Positions 17,052 through 25,274 of a stretch of DNA of 64,000 bases are shown here, piece after piece. Positions within the stretch are counted from its first letter, which is position 1; every line of letters starts with the position of its first letter. The notes beneath the pieces are model-generated. The model searched no databases. It had not been told where the DNA came from and saw only the letters and a list, made by a program, of their open reading frames with translations. The DNA is from Actinomycetales bacterium SN12 (GTDB lineage: Bacteria > Actinomycetota > Actinomycetes > Actinomycetales > Microbacteriaceae). The translations under genes were made by a program, and so were the position numbers. The stretch lies in contig PJCV01000004.1 in NCBI GenBank assembly GCA_002837415.1, positions 186,001-250,000 on the forward strand, written 5' to 3'.

Positions 17052-17720
17052 ATGACGATGCTCCCGATCGACGACGCCGCGATCGCCGAGGCGAAGCAGC
17101 TGCGCGATGCGTTCCAGCGCTTCCTGCGCGAGTACGAGTTCGGGATGCGCGAGGTCGAGACGAAGATCTCGATCCTGCGCGACGAGTTCACGCACATGCA
17201 CGCGTACAACCCCATCGAGCACGTCAAGAGCCGCGTCAAGACACCCGACAGCATCGTCGAGAAGGTCGCCCGGAAGGGCATCGACGCCGACTTCGACGTG
17301 ATCCGTCGCGAGATCACCGACATCGCCGGGGTGCGCGTCACCTGCAGCTTCGTCAGCGACGTGTATCGGCTGTTCGATCTGCTCACCCAGCAGGACGACG
17401 TGACCGTGCGCGCGGTCAAGGACTACATCGCCGAGCCCAAGCCCAATGGATATCGCAGCCTGCACGCGATCGTCGAGGTGCCGGTGTTCCTCTCCACGGG
17501 GCCGGTCGCGATCCCCGTGGAGGTGCAGTTCCGCACCATCGCGATGGACTTCTGGGCCAGCCTCGAGCACAAGATCCACTACAAGTTCTCCGGCCGCGTG
17601 CCCACGCACCTCGTGCAGAGTCTCACCGATGCGGCCGAGGTGGCCGACGAGCTGGACCTGCGCATGGAGCGCCTGCACCGCGAGGCTCACGAGAGCAATC
17701 AGCGCGTCATCGAGGCGTGA
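17052..17720 (+). CDS. Small alarmone synthetase (RelA/SpoT-like GTP pyrophosphokinase)
   Basis: This 222-residue single-domain synthetase of the RelQ/RelP type transfers pyrophosphate from ATP to GDP or GTP to make (p)ppGpp. Family motifs are visible: DIAGVRVTC (90-98), KPNGYRSLHA (130-139, nucleotide site) and EVQFRT (157-162). It has no hydrolase, TGS or ACT domain, so it is not the bifunctional Rel. The ATG at 17052 lies 7 nt after a TAGCGT box (17039-17044), which indicates a leaderless message; no Shine-Dalgarno is visible. It stands alone between an APC permease and an amidohydrolase, so its trigger is probably transcriptional. Confidence 0.92.
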   Translation: MTMLPIDDAAIAEAKQLRDAFQRFLREYEFGMREVETKISILRDEFTHMHAYNPIEHVKSRVKTPDSIVEKVARKGIDADFDVIRREITDIAGVRVTCSFVSDVYRLFDLLTQQDDVTVRAVKDYIAEPKPNGYRSLHAIVEVPVFLSTGPVAIPVEVQFRTIAMDFWASLEHKIHYKFSGRVPTHLVQSLTDAAEVADELDLRMERLHREAHESNQRVIEA

Positions 17721-17742
17721 GCCCGGGCGCCGAGGAACCGCC

Positions 17743-18975
17743 TCAGCCGAGGAACTCCCGGGCAGCCGTCGCCATCGCGCTGACGCCGACCTCGATCGTG
17801 GGGTGCATCACCGGGGCGTAGAACGGCGAGTGGTTGGTGGGGACGTCCTTGTCGACGGTGCCGTTCGCCACGGCATCCGCATACGCCTTCGGGTCGACCC
17901 CGCCCCAGAACCAGAACACGAGCGGAACACCCGCGTCGCGGGCGAACCACGACACGTCCTCGCTGCCGGTGAAGAGGCCGGGATCGATCACCGACTGCTC
18001 GCCGAAGACGCCGCGGAAGGCCGAGACGACCCGCTCCGTGGCATCCGCGTCGTTGATGGTGGCCGGCAGGCGGTGCAGGGTCGAGATCTCCGGCTCGCGT
18101 TCGGCGCCGGATGCCATAGCCTCGGCGCGGATGACCCGCTCGACCCGCTCGAGCACCTTCTCGCGCAGCTGCTCGTCGGGATAGCGCAGGCTGAGCTGCA
18201 GCGTGGCATCCGCCGGGATGATGTTGTTCTTGGTGCCGGCGTGGATCGCGCCGACCGTCACCACGGCGAGGTCGCGCGGGTCGACCTCACGTGAGACGAC
18301 GGTCTGCAGCCGCATGATCGTCGCCGCGGCCATGACGATCGGGTCGATGGTCGAGTGCGGACGCGACCCGTGGCCGCCACGGCCGTGCAGCACCACCTGG
18401 ATGCCGTCGGATGCCGACATCTGCGGGCCCGGCCGCACGCCGATCGTGCCGGCGGGCAGGGGAGTGACGTGCTGGCCGAGCACGACGTCAGGGCGCGGGA
18501 AGCGATCGAGCGCGCCGTCGTCGAGCATCGCGCGGGCGCCGGCGCCGTACTCCTCGGCGGGCTGGATGATCACGACGACCGTCCCGCTCCACTGCTCGCG
18601 CTCGGCGACCAGGCGCTCGACCGCGCCGATCATGGCGGTCACGTGCATGTCGTGACCGCAGGCGTGCATCACCCCGACGGTGTTGCCGTCGGGGTCGACC
18701 CCAGTCGCGGTCGACGCATACGGGAGCCCGGTCTCCTCGACGACCGGCAGTGCATCCATGTCCGCGCGCAGCCAGACCACCGGGCCGGCCTGGCCTGAGC
18801 TCGTCGAAGGGTTCTTCAGCACGCCCACCACGCCGGTGATGCCGACGCCCTCGGTCACCTCGAGGCCCAGCTCGCGCAGGTGAGCTGCGGCGATGCCGGC
18901 CGTGCGCGTCTCCTGGAACGACAGCTCGGGATGCTTGTGCAGGTCGATGTAGAGGGCTTCGAGGTCGACGGTCAT
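17743..18975 (-). CDS. M20 family amidohydrolase (N-acyl amino acid / hippurate hydrolase type)
   Basis: This 410-residue metal-dependent amidohydrolase probably releases amino acids from N-acyl conjugates in the cytosol. Family landmarks are LHKHPELSFQE at the N-terminus, MHACGHDMHV (metal and lid residues), PAEEYGAGA with the catalytic Glu pair, and GRGGHGSRPH in the lid domain. An ATG at 18975 lies 6 nt after TAGGCT (18982-18987 on the minus strand), so it is probably leaderless. Residues 55-63 (NPSTSSGQA) come from an in-frame copy of the short repeat CCTGAGCTCGTCGAAGGG (18794-18811), which lies in a surface loop before WLRADMDALP. Acyl specificity cannot be read from sequence. Confidence 0.9.
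   Translation of the reverse strand: MTVDLEALYIDLHKHPELSFQETRTAGIAAAHLRELGLEVTEGVGITGVVGVLKNPSTSSGQAGPVVWLRADMDALPVVEETGLPYASTATGVDPDGNTVGVMHACGHDMHVTAMIGAVERLVAEREQWSGTVVVIIQPAEEYGAGARAMLDDGALDRFPRPDVVLGQHVTPLPAGTIGVRPGPQMSASDGIQVVLHGRGGHGSRPHSTIDPIVMAAATIMRLQTVVSREVDPRDLAVVTVGAIHAGTKNNIIPADATLQLSLRYPDEQLREKVLERVERVIRAEAMASGAEREPEISTLHRLPATINDADATERVVSAFRGVFGEQSVIDPGLFTGSEDVSWFARDAGVPLVFWFWGGVDPKAYADAVANGTVDKDVPTNHSPFYAPVMHPTIEVGVSAMATAAREFLG
18794..18811 (-). repeat. Short dispersed repeat (CCCTGAGCnTGnCGAAGGG type) inside the M20 gene
   Basis: CCTGAGCTCGTCGAAGGG matches the dispersed family seen twice in tandem at 54981-55022 and within two other genes. On the coding strand it gives the peptide PSTSSGQA. 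Confidence 0.75.
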
Positions 18976-19040
18976 GCGATGAGCCTAGCCCCGGGTTCTT
19001 CGTCGATCGGGCCTCAGCAGCCGCACACCGTGATAGCGTG

Positions 19041-19068
19041 GAGTGACCCTCCGCCGGAGGCTTCACTC
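19041..19068 (+). promoter_or_regulatory. Hairpin in the long 5' leader of the cold-shock gene
   Basis: GAGTGA...TCACTC enclose CCTCCG/CGGAGG, a two-part stem just after a -10 box TAGCGT (19033-19038). Transcription from there leaves about 220 nt of untranslated leader before the cspA start at 19268, as is usual for cold-inducible csp genes. The rest of 18976-19267 holds no other gene; a second stem GGCCGC/GCGGCC lies near 19230-19245. Confidence 0.55.
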
Positions 19069-19267
19069 TCAACAGCTGCGCGAATCTCGCTGCAGCCATC
19101 ACCCCGATCCCGACCCGCGTGTGAGTGCCGCGGACCAGGATCTCCCCGATCCCGTCGAGTCATGCGCCCCGCGCCAGTCGGTCGGCATCAGTACATCGTG
19201 CACGCCGGACAATTCAGCGTCGCATCCCGGCCGCGTCAGCGGCCAGATAAACAGAAAGCAGAAGCAC

Positions 19268-19471
19268 ATGGCCACTGGCACTGTGAAATGGTTCAACTCC
19301 GAAAAGGGCTTCGGCTTCATCGCTCCCGATGACGGCTCCGACGACCTGTTCGCGCACTTCTCGGCGATCGAGGGCAACGGCTACAAGGAGCTCACCGAGA
19401 ACCAGAAGGTGGAGTTCGAGCCCGAGCGTGGCCCCAAGGGCATGCAGGCGGCGAAGATCCGCGCGCTCTGA
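19268..19471 (+). CDS. cspA: Cold-shock protein, CspA family
   Basis: This 67-residue single OB-fold RNA chaperone melts mRNA structure after cold shock or in fast growth. It begins [20 protein letters not shown], with RNP1 (KGFGFI) and RNP2 (LFAHFSAI, replacing VFVHFSAI). The ATG at 19268 is set by family length. The reading frame happens to stay open upstream to 19043, but that part does not resemble a protein and is read here as leader. Only a weak purine-rich ribosome site is visible, so the leader may control translation. A strong terminator follows. Confidence 0.95.
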   Translation: MATGTVKWFNSEKGFGFIAPDDGSDDLFAHFSAIEGNGYKELTENQKVEFEPERGPKGMQAAKIRAL

Positions 19472-19486
19472 TCTGAGCGCAGACAG

Positions 19487-19519
19487 AACCGGCCGGGACC
19501 CTCGTGGTCCCGGCCGGTT
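19487..19519 (+). terminator. Rho-independent terminator of the cold-shock gene
   Basis: AACCGGCCGGGACC (19487-19500) pairs with GGTCCCGGCCGGTT (19506-19519) around a CTCGT loop, followed by CTTTTCG. Confidence 0.92.
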
Positions 19520-19566
19520 CTTTTCGTCGGGGGAGCGGATGCCCGGCATCCGCTCCCCGGGATGGC

Positions 19567-21027
19567 TCAGCGCTTGCGGCCGGTGACCGGGATCGGTCCG
19601 GTGACGCTCAGCTCGTCCTCCCAGCACTGGATGCCCGTGACCTCGGGCATCCGCTCCCGGGTGAAGACCGGGTCGAGCCCCGCTCGACGCTGGTCGAGGT
19701 AGTCGCGCAGCAGCTTGAACGCGACGCCGGAGAGCAGCGCGATGGCGATGAGGTTCACGATCGCCATGATGCCCATGATGCTGTCCGCTGTGTTCCAGAT
19801 CAGGTCGGCCGAGGCGATCGAGCCGAGGAAGACCACGAGCACGACGAGGGCGCGGTAGCCCTGCAGCACGCCGCGGTGGGCGCGGATGAACTCGATGTTC
19901 GACTCGCCGTAGTAGTAGTTGCCGAGGATCGAGCTGAACGCCAGCAGGAAGATGATCACGCTGAGCACGATGTTCGACCAGGAGCCGAGCGAGCTGACCA
20001 GGGCATTCTGGGTGAGCACGATGCCCTGCTCGGCGTCTCGGAGGTCGGGGGTGGCGACCAGCACGATGAACGCGGTGATCGAGCACACCAGGAACGTGTC
20101 GAAGTACACACCGAGCGTCTGCACCAAACCCTGCTTGACCGGGTGGGTGACAGCGGCGGTCGCGCCGGCGTTGGGGGCGGAGCCGAGACCGGCCTCGTTC
20201 GAGAACATGCCGCGCTTCGCGCCGATCATGATGATGGTGCCCAGCGCACCGCCGGCGACCTCCTTCGTGCCCCACGCCTGCGTGTAGATCGAGGCGAACA
20301 CCTCCGGCAGGCGGTCGATGTGGATCGCGACGATCACGAGACCCAGGAGCAGGTACAGCAGCGCCATCAGCGGCACGACCGCCGACGAGACCGTCGCGAT
20401 GCGGCGCACGCCGCCGAAGATGACGAGCGCGGTGAGCGCGGCCAGGACGGCCCCGACGACCCAGGGGATCCACGCGACTTCGCCGCCGAAGCTCCCCGAC
20501 ACGGTGGCGCTGATCGTGTTGGCCTGCAGCGAGTTGAACGAGAACGGGAAGCACAGGATGAGGATGACGGCGAAGACGATGCCCATCCACCGGGCCTTCA
20601 GCCCGTGCTGCATGTAGTAGGCGGGGCCGCCGCGGAAGCCGTCCTTGTCGCGCACCTTGAAGGTCTGCCCGAGGGTCGACTCGATGAAGCTCGAGGCGCC
20701 GCCGATGAAGGCCATGGTCCACATCCAGAACACGGCGCCGGGGCCGCCGATCGCGATGGCGGTGCCGACGCCGGCGATGTTGCCGACGCCGACGCGGGAT
20801 GCCGCCGAGATCGTGAAAGCCTGGAACGCCGACACCGACTGCGGCCGGCCCTCAGCATCCGTCGGGGTGCGGTCGGTGAGCGTGCGGAACATCTCGGGGA
20901 TGAGCCGGAACTGCACGACACCCGAGCGGAAGGTGAAGTAGAGGCCGAGCACCAGCAGGATGGGCAGCACCGCCCAGGTCCAGAGCTTGTCGCCGAAGAA
21001 GAGCACGAAGTCGTTGAGTGCGTCCAT
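19567..21027 (-). CDS. Sodium:alanine/glycine symporter (AGCS family)
   Basis: This 486-residue inner-membrane carrier couples Na+ entry to uptake of alanine or glycine. Around ten hydrophobic helices are predicted. The family signature GPGAVFWMWTMAFIGGASSFIES sits near residues 85-107, and NEAGLGSAPNAGATAAVTHPV follows in the middle. The ATG at 21027 was chosen over an earlier in-frame start at 21096 because the family begins close to LNDFVLFFGDKLW. A -10-like AATACT lies 6 nt before it. It converges on the cold-shock gene and is otherwise isolated. Confidence 0.9.
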   Translation of the reverse strand: MDALNDFVLFFGDKLWTWAVLPILLVLGLYFTFRSGVVQFRLIPEMFRTLTDRTPTDAEGRPQSVSAFQAFTISAASRVGVGNIAGVGTAIAIGGPGAVFWMWTMAFIGGASSFIESTLGQTFKVRDKDGFRGGPAYYMQHGLKARWMGIVFAVILILCFPFSFNSLQANTISATVSGSFGGEVAWIPWVVGAVLAALTALVIFGGVRRIATVSSAVVPLMALLYLLLGLVIVAIHIDRLPEVFASIYTQAWGTKEVAGGALGTIIMIGAKRGMFSNEAGLGSAPNAGATAAVTHPVKQGLVQTLGVYFDTFLVCSITAFIVLVATPDLRDAEQGIVLTQNALVSSLGSWSNIVLSVIIFLLAFSSILGNYYYGESNIEFIRAHRGVLQGYRALVVLVVFLGSIASADLIWNTADSIMGIMAIVNLIAIALLSGVAFKLLRDYLDQRRAGLDPVFTRERMPEVTGIQCWEDELSVTGPIPVTGRKR

Positions 21028-21175
21028 GCGACCAGTATTCAGGGACGAGGCGGCCAAAGAGAACAGCGCCGGGCGAAATGAGCCGAATCGGCTCACGCGC
21101 TCACGCGGTCAAGAGGTGCTGAGAAACCTGCCGTCACATGGCCGCAGGTGCACCTGCTTCTGCTTTGATGAGTTT

Positions 21176-22369
21176 GTGAAGACGACTGACGAAACTCGTC
21201 CCGCCGGGTTCGGAGCCCTGCTGTGGCTCGCCCTCGCGACCTTCTCGATGGGGATCGACGGCTATGTGCTCGCCGGCCTGCTGCCGCAGATCGCCGGCGA
21301 TCTGGATGTCGCCGAGGCCGCTGCGGGTCAGCTGGTTGCGGTGTTCGCCCTCACAGCGGCCATCGCTGGGCCCGTGCTGTCGTCGGTAACCGGCCGCTGG
21401 GAGCGCAAGCTCGTCATCTCGCTGTCGCTCGCCGTGTTCGTGCTGGGCAACCTGCTCATCGCCGTGTCGGTGAACTACGCCATGGCGATGACCGGCCGCA
21501 TCGTCTCCGCACTCGGCGGCTCGCTGCTCAGTGCCGTGGTCAGCGCGTATGTGCTGGCGAAGACGGCGCCCGAGCGTCGGGGCCGCGCTCTCTCGTTCGT
21601 GCTGGGCGGGTTTCTCGCCGCGACCGCCCTCGGCGTCCCGGTCGGTCTCGTCATCGGGCAGGACGACTGGCGGCTGCCGCTGTTCCTGGTCACGGGCGTG
21701 GGCGCGGTCGCGCTGATCGGCATCCTGATCAACGTCCCTCGTCTGCACCTGCCCGCCCTCACCCTGCGCCAGACGCTCAGCCCGCTCGGCCGCCCTGCGG
21801 TGATCGGCTCGATCTTCGTCGCGACGGGCATCATGTGCGCGAGCTACCTGTGCTTCACCTACGCGACGCTCATCTTCGGGCCGCGGGTCGGGGAGGGGGC
21901 GCCGATCATCGCGGCGATGTTCGGGTACGGCATCGTCAGCCTCGGCGGCAACATCCTCTCCGGCCGCATCACCGACCGCATCGACCCGAAGACCGTGATC
22001 GCGCTGATCATCGGCATCCTCATCGTCGTGGCGCTGCTCGGCACCGCAGGACTGCTGCTTCCCGGCGTCGGCGGTGCGGTCGCGGCATTCGCCTGGTTCT
22101 TCGGATGCGCGTTCTTCAACGGAGGGTCGGGTGTCGCGCTGCAGTCGCGCCTGGGAGACATCGCGCCCGACTCGATGTCGCTCGTGCTGGCCCTCAACGG
22201 CAGCGGCATGCAGCTGGGGTCCGCGCTCGGCGGCATCCTGGGCGGGCTGCTGCTGGCATCGGGGGTTCCCGCCGACGGGCTCGTGCCGGCCTCGGCCGTC
22301 GTGCTCGCGGTGACGATGGGGCTGCATCTGCTCGTCTCGCGCGCCGCGCAGCGCGTTCCCGTCGCCTGA
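21176..22369 (+). CDS. MFS transporter (AraJ/sugar-efflux type DHA1 group)
   Basis: This 397-residue major-facilitator protein has twelve predicted helices in two halves. The first helix is GALLWLALATFSMGIDGYVLAGLLPQI. A motif A-like loop (GRWERK) follows helix 2, and APERRGRALSFVLGG follows helix 4. This pattern belongs to the DHA1 group that includes arabinose-efflux (AraJ) and chloramphenicol-resistance exporters. The substrate is not known. A GTG at 21176 was taken as the start, since upstream in-frame sequence overlaps the AGCS promoter and reads as non-protein. It converges on a LacI gene with 19 bp between stops. Confidence 0.85.
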   Translation: MKTTDETRPAGFGALLWLALATFSMGIDGYVLAGLLPQIAGDLDVAEAAAGQLVAVFALTAAIAGPVLSSVTGRWERKLVISLSLAVFVLGNLLIAVSVNYAMAMTGRIVSALGGSLLSAVVSAYVLAKTAPERRGRALSFVLGGFLAATALGVPVGLVIGQDDWRLPLFLVTGVGAVALIGILINVPRLHLPALTLRQTLSPLGRPAVIGSIFVATGIMCASYLCFTYATLIFGPRVGEGAPIIAAMFGYGIVSLGGNILSGRITDRIDPKTVIALIIGILIVVALLGTAGLLLPGVGGAVAAFAWFFGCAFFNGGSGVALQSRLGDIAPDSMSLVLALNGSGMQLGSALGGILGGLLLASGVPADGLVPASAVVLAVTMGLHLLVSRAAQRVPVA

Positions 22370-22388
22370 GCCGACGGGCGACGGATGC

Positions 22389-23399
22389 TTAGGACCGCGG
22401 CGGCGCGGTCGTGCTGCGCACGATGAGCTCGTAGGGCAGGTCGGCGACGGTCCCGGCATCCGAAATCCCCTCCAGCTGCGCGAGGATCGCCGCCGCCGCT
22501 CGCTCCCCCTGGGCGAGCGGGAACTGGTCGACGGTGGTGAGCTCGAAGAACTCGCCGAGCTCGTAGCCGTCGATGCCGACGATCGAGACGTCCTCCGGCA
22601 CTCGGATGCCGAGGTCGCGGGCGGCCAGCAGCGCTCCGATGGCCATCTCATCCGAGGCGGCGAAGATCGCCGACGGCCGCGGGCCGGAGCCGCTGAGCAG
22701 CCGCGTGGCGGCACGGTACCCGCCGTCGACGGTGAAGTCCGCCGGCTCCAGCAGCGCGGGGTTCGCGGGGATTCCCGCATCCGCCAGCGCCTGCTCGAAG
22801 CCCAGGCGCCGGCGCGACGGCACACGGAAGTCGGCCTCGAACTCGGGACCCGCGCCGATGTGCGCCATCTCGCGGTGCCCGAGACCGATCAGATGCTCGG
22901 TGGCCAGGCGCGCGACCGCGGTGTCGTCGAAGGTCAGGGTCCGAAGTCGCGGATTCGGGCCGCCGACGCCGATGACCGGCAGGCCGAGATCGAGCAGCTG
23001 AGCGGTCTCGGCATCGTCGAGCTCGATGGCGACGGCGATCACGGCATCCACCCGCTGCCGGCGCAGGAATGTCGAGAACACCTGCTGGCGCACGGCGGCG
23101 TCGGCCGTGATGTTGTACAGCGTGACGTCGTAGCCCGCCCGCATCAGGGCGCTGGTCACGCCCGACAGCACGGCGCCGAAGAACCAGCGGTCGAGGAACG
23201 GCACGATCACGCCGACGTTCTGCGTGCGACCGGATGCCAGGCTCGACGCGCGCGACGAGACGACGTATCCGAGCGAGTCCGTAGCCGAGCGTACCCGCTC
23301 GCGTGCGCCGTCGGACACGTGCCCGCGCCCGCTGAGCGCGCGCGACACCGTCGCCGTGGACACCCCGGCGAGCCGGGCGACCTCGTCGATGCTCACCAT
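22389..23399 (-). CDS. LacI-family regulator of the alpha-glucosidase
   Basis: This 336-residue LacI/GalR repressor has an HTH (IDEVARLAGVSTATVSRALSG), hinge SSLASGRTQNVG and a sugar-binding core ending YELIVRSTTAPP. The ATG at 23399 begins MVSIDEVARL; the open frame further upstream enters a palindromic repeat and is not coding. It lies just downstream of, and on the same strand as, the GH13 gene. The operator TGTAAGCGCTTGCA at that gene's promoter is the probable target. The ligand is likely an alpha-glucoside such as maltose or isomaltose, by analogy with MalR- and AglR-type regulators. Confidence 0.9.
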   Translation of the reverse strand: MVSIDEVARLAGVSTATVSRALSGRGHVSDGARERVRSATDSLGYVVSSRASSLASGRTQNVGVIVPFLDRWFFGAVLSGVTSALMRAGYDVTLYNITADAAVRQQVFSTFLRRQRVDAVIAVAIELDDAETAQLLDLGLPVIGVGGPNPRLRTLTFDDTAVARLATEHLIGLGHREMAHIGAGPEFEADFRVPSRRRLGFEQALADAGIPANPALLEPADFTVDGGYRAATRLLSGSGPRPSAIFAASDEMAIGALLAARDLGIRVPEDVSIVGIDGYELGEFFELTTVDQFPLAQGERAAAAILAQLEGISDAGTVADLPYELIVRSTTAPPRS

Positions 23400-23427
23400 G
23401 ACGTCGGCCTTTCGCGCCCGCCGACGC

Positions 23428-23492
23428 GAGAAACCACATCCGGCATGAGAAACCACGGAAAACGTGGTTTCTCAGGCAGGAAGTGGTTTCTC
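23428..23492. repeat. Symmetric array of four GAGAAACCAC boxes (65-bp palindrome)
   Basis: GAGAAACCAC occurs at 23428-23437 and 23447-23456, and its complement at 23464-23473 and 23483-23492. Both pairs have a 19-bp step and one common centre at 23460, so the whole block can fold on itself. It is directly followed by two copies of GTGCCGGGTCGGTCG (about 23498-23534). It lies between the GH13 stop and the LacI start, where it could end GH13 transcription. Confidence 0.8.
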
Positions 23493-23552
23493 ACGGGGGT
23501 GCCGGGTCGGTCGGGGGTGCCGGGTCGGTCGAGCTCGGTCGAGGGGGCGCGC

Positions 23553-25226
23553 TCAGGCCCGCGTGAACCAGGCGGCGGTGTTCGGGGGCAGCGCGGTGCC
23601 GGCGAACGGCTCGCTCTGCACGACGAAGGTCACGTCGTCGCCGAGCTCGATGGGCTCGTCGCCGAGGTTCGCGACCACGTGCAGCTCGCCGCGGCGGAAG
23701 GCCACGGCCGAGGCATCCACGTCGTCCCAGATCAGCGAGCCCGAACCGAGCGCGCGCTCACGCCGCTCGGTCAGCAGGCGCCGGTAGAGGTTGAGCGTCG
23801 ATTCGGCGTCGCCCTCCTGGGCGTCGCGGGCGAACGTCGCCCACTCCGCCGGCTGAGGCAGCCACGAGGCGCCGGTGTCGTTGAAGCCGAACGAGGGCCC
23901 GGATGCGGTCCACGGCAGCGGCACGCGGCACCCGTCGCGACCATAGCGCTCGCCGTTCGTGCGGAACCAGGTCGGGTCCTGACGGAACCCGTCGGGGATC
24001 TCCATCGCCTCGGGAAGGCCCAGCTCCTCGCCCTGGTAGATGTAGGCCGAGCCGGGCAGGGCGAGCATGAGGGTGGTGGCAGCGCGACCGCGCGACAGGC
24101 CGACCACGGGGTCGGGCTTGCCCTCGGAGTTCGGTCCGATGCCCTCGCCCTGCGGGTTGTCGGCGGTGAGCGCAAGACGCGAGGCGTGCCGCACCACGTC
24201 GTGGTTGGAGAGCACCCAGGTGCTCGGGGCCCCGACCTTGCCGAACTCCTCGAGCGACTCGCGGATCACGAGGCGCAGCTCCTGGGCATCCCACGGCGTC
24301 ATCAGGTACGGGAAGTTGAAGGTCTGATGCATCTCGTCCGGGCGCACCCAGAGGGCGGTCTTCTGCAGCGTCGGCAGCCATGCCTCGCCGCACAGCGCCC
24401 GGTCGCCGTCGTACTCGGCGAGCACCCGGTGCCAGTCGCGGTAGATGTCGTGCACCTCGTCCCGGCCCCAGTACGGCACGTTCTCCTCGCCGCCGCCCAT
24501 CGAATCGGCGTCGGCCACCGGCGCGTAGTCGGGAAGCCCGGCCTCCTTCATCATGCCGTGCGCCACATCGACGCGGAATCCGTCGACGCCGCGGTCGAGC
24601 CAGAAGCGCAGGATGCTGCGGAACTCCTCGCGCACCTCTTCGTTCGTCCAGTCGAAGTCGGGCTGCGACGCGTCGAAGATGTGCAGGTACCACTGGCCGG
24701 GCGTGCCGTCGGGCTCGGTCACGCGCTGCCACATGCCGCCGCCGAACACGCTCTCCCAGTTGTTCGGGGGCAGCTCGCCGTTCTCGCCGCGCCCGTCGCG
24801 GAAGACGTAGCGGGCGCGCTCGGGGCTGCCGGGAGCGGCCTTCAGCGCCTCCTGGAACCACACATGCTGGTCGGAGGAGTGGTTGGGGACGAGATCGACG
24901 ATGACCCGGATGCCGCGGGCGTGCGCCTCGTTCAGCATGACGTCGAAATCGGCGAGCGTCCCGAACAGCGGGTCGACGTCGCGGTAGTCGGCGACGTCGT
25001 AGCCGGCATCCTTCTGCGGGCTGGTCATGAACGGGCTCAGCCAGATGGCGTCGATGCCCAGGCTCTTCAGGTCGTCGAGCCGGCTGGTGACACCCGGCAG
25101 GTCGCCGATGCCGTCGCCGGATGCGTCGGCGAACGACCGGGGGTAGATCTGGTAGATGACGGCGGTGCGCCACCACTCGGAACCCGGGGCTGCCATCTGC
25201 TCACGCTGCTGCTCACGCTGTGCCAT
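23553..25226 (-). CDS. GH13 alpha-glucosidase (oligo-1,6-glucosidase-like)
   Basis: This 557-residue cytoplasmic glycoside hydrolase probably releases glucose from maltose- or isomaltose-type oligosaccharides. Catalytic residues lie in GFRVDVAHG (nucleophile D220), CGEAWL (acid/base E281) and LSNHDVVR (D343). DLVPNHSS (111-118) is the first conserved region. A His or Gln normally sits in the region after NHD to set specificity, but I cannot settle alpha-1,4 versus alpha-1,6. The ATG at 25226 lies 6 nt after TAGCCT (25233-25238, minus strand), so the message is leaderless. A LacI operator overlaps the promoter immediately upstream of the -10, giving direct repression. Confidence 0.92.
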   Translation of the reverse strand: MAQREQQREQMAAPGSEWWRTAVIYQIYPRSFADASGDGIGDLPGVTSRLDDLKSLGIDAIWLSPFMTSPQKDAGYDVADYRDVDPLFGTLADFDVMLNEAHARGIRVIVDLVPNHSSDQHVWFQEALKAAPGSPERARYVFRDGRGENGELPPNNWESVFGGGMWQRVTEPDGTPGQWYLHIFDASQPDFDWTNEEVREEFRSILRFWLDRGVDGFRVDVAHGMMKEAGLPDYAPVADADSMGGGEENVPYWGRDEVHDIYRDWHRVLAEYDGDRALCGEAWLPTLQKTALWVRPDEMHQTFNFPYLMTPWDAQELRLVIRESLEEFGKVGAPSTWVLSNHDVVRHASRLALTADNPQGEGIGPNSEGKPDPVVGLSRGRAATTLMLALPGSAYIYQGEELGLPEAMEIPDGFRQDPTWFRTNGERYGRDGCRVPLPWTASGPSFGFNDTGASWLPQPAEWATFARDAQEGDAESTLNLYRRLLTERRERALGSGSLIWDDVDASAVAFRRGELHVVANLGDEPIELGDDVTFVVQSEPFAGTALPPNTAAWFTRA

Positions 25227-25239
25227 GCAACCAGGCTAG

Positions 25240-25253
25240 TGCAAGCGCTTACA
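25240..25253 (-). promoter_or_regulatory. LacI-family operator at the alpha-glucosidase promoter
   Basis: On the minus strand this reads TGTAAGCGCTTGCA, a near-perfect GCGC-centred palindrome of the MalR/CcpA type. It sits between the -35 region and the -10 box TAGCCT of the leaderless GH13 gene. Confidence 0.85.
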
Positions 25254-25274
25254 GCGTCTTCCGGCGCCGCTCGG

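Noticed and set aside
19043..19267. N-terminal extension of the cold-shock protein
   Set aside because: CspA proteins begin with MATGTVKWF as here; the upstream frame has no resemblance to a protein and overlaps leader hairpins. It is kept only as a note on leader function.
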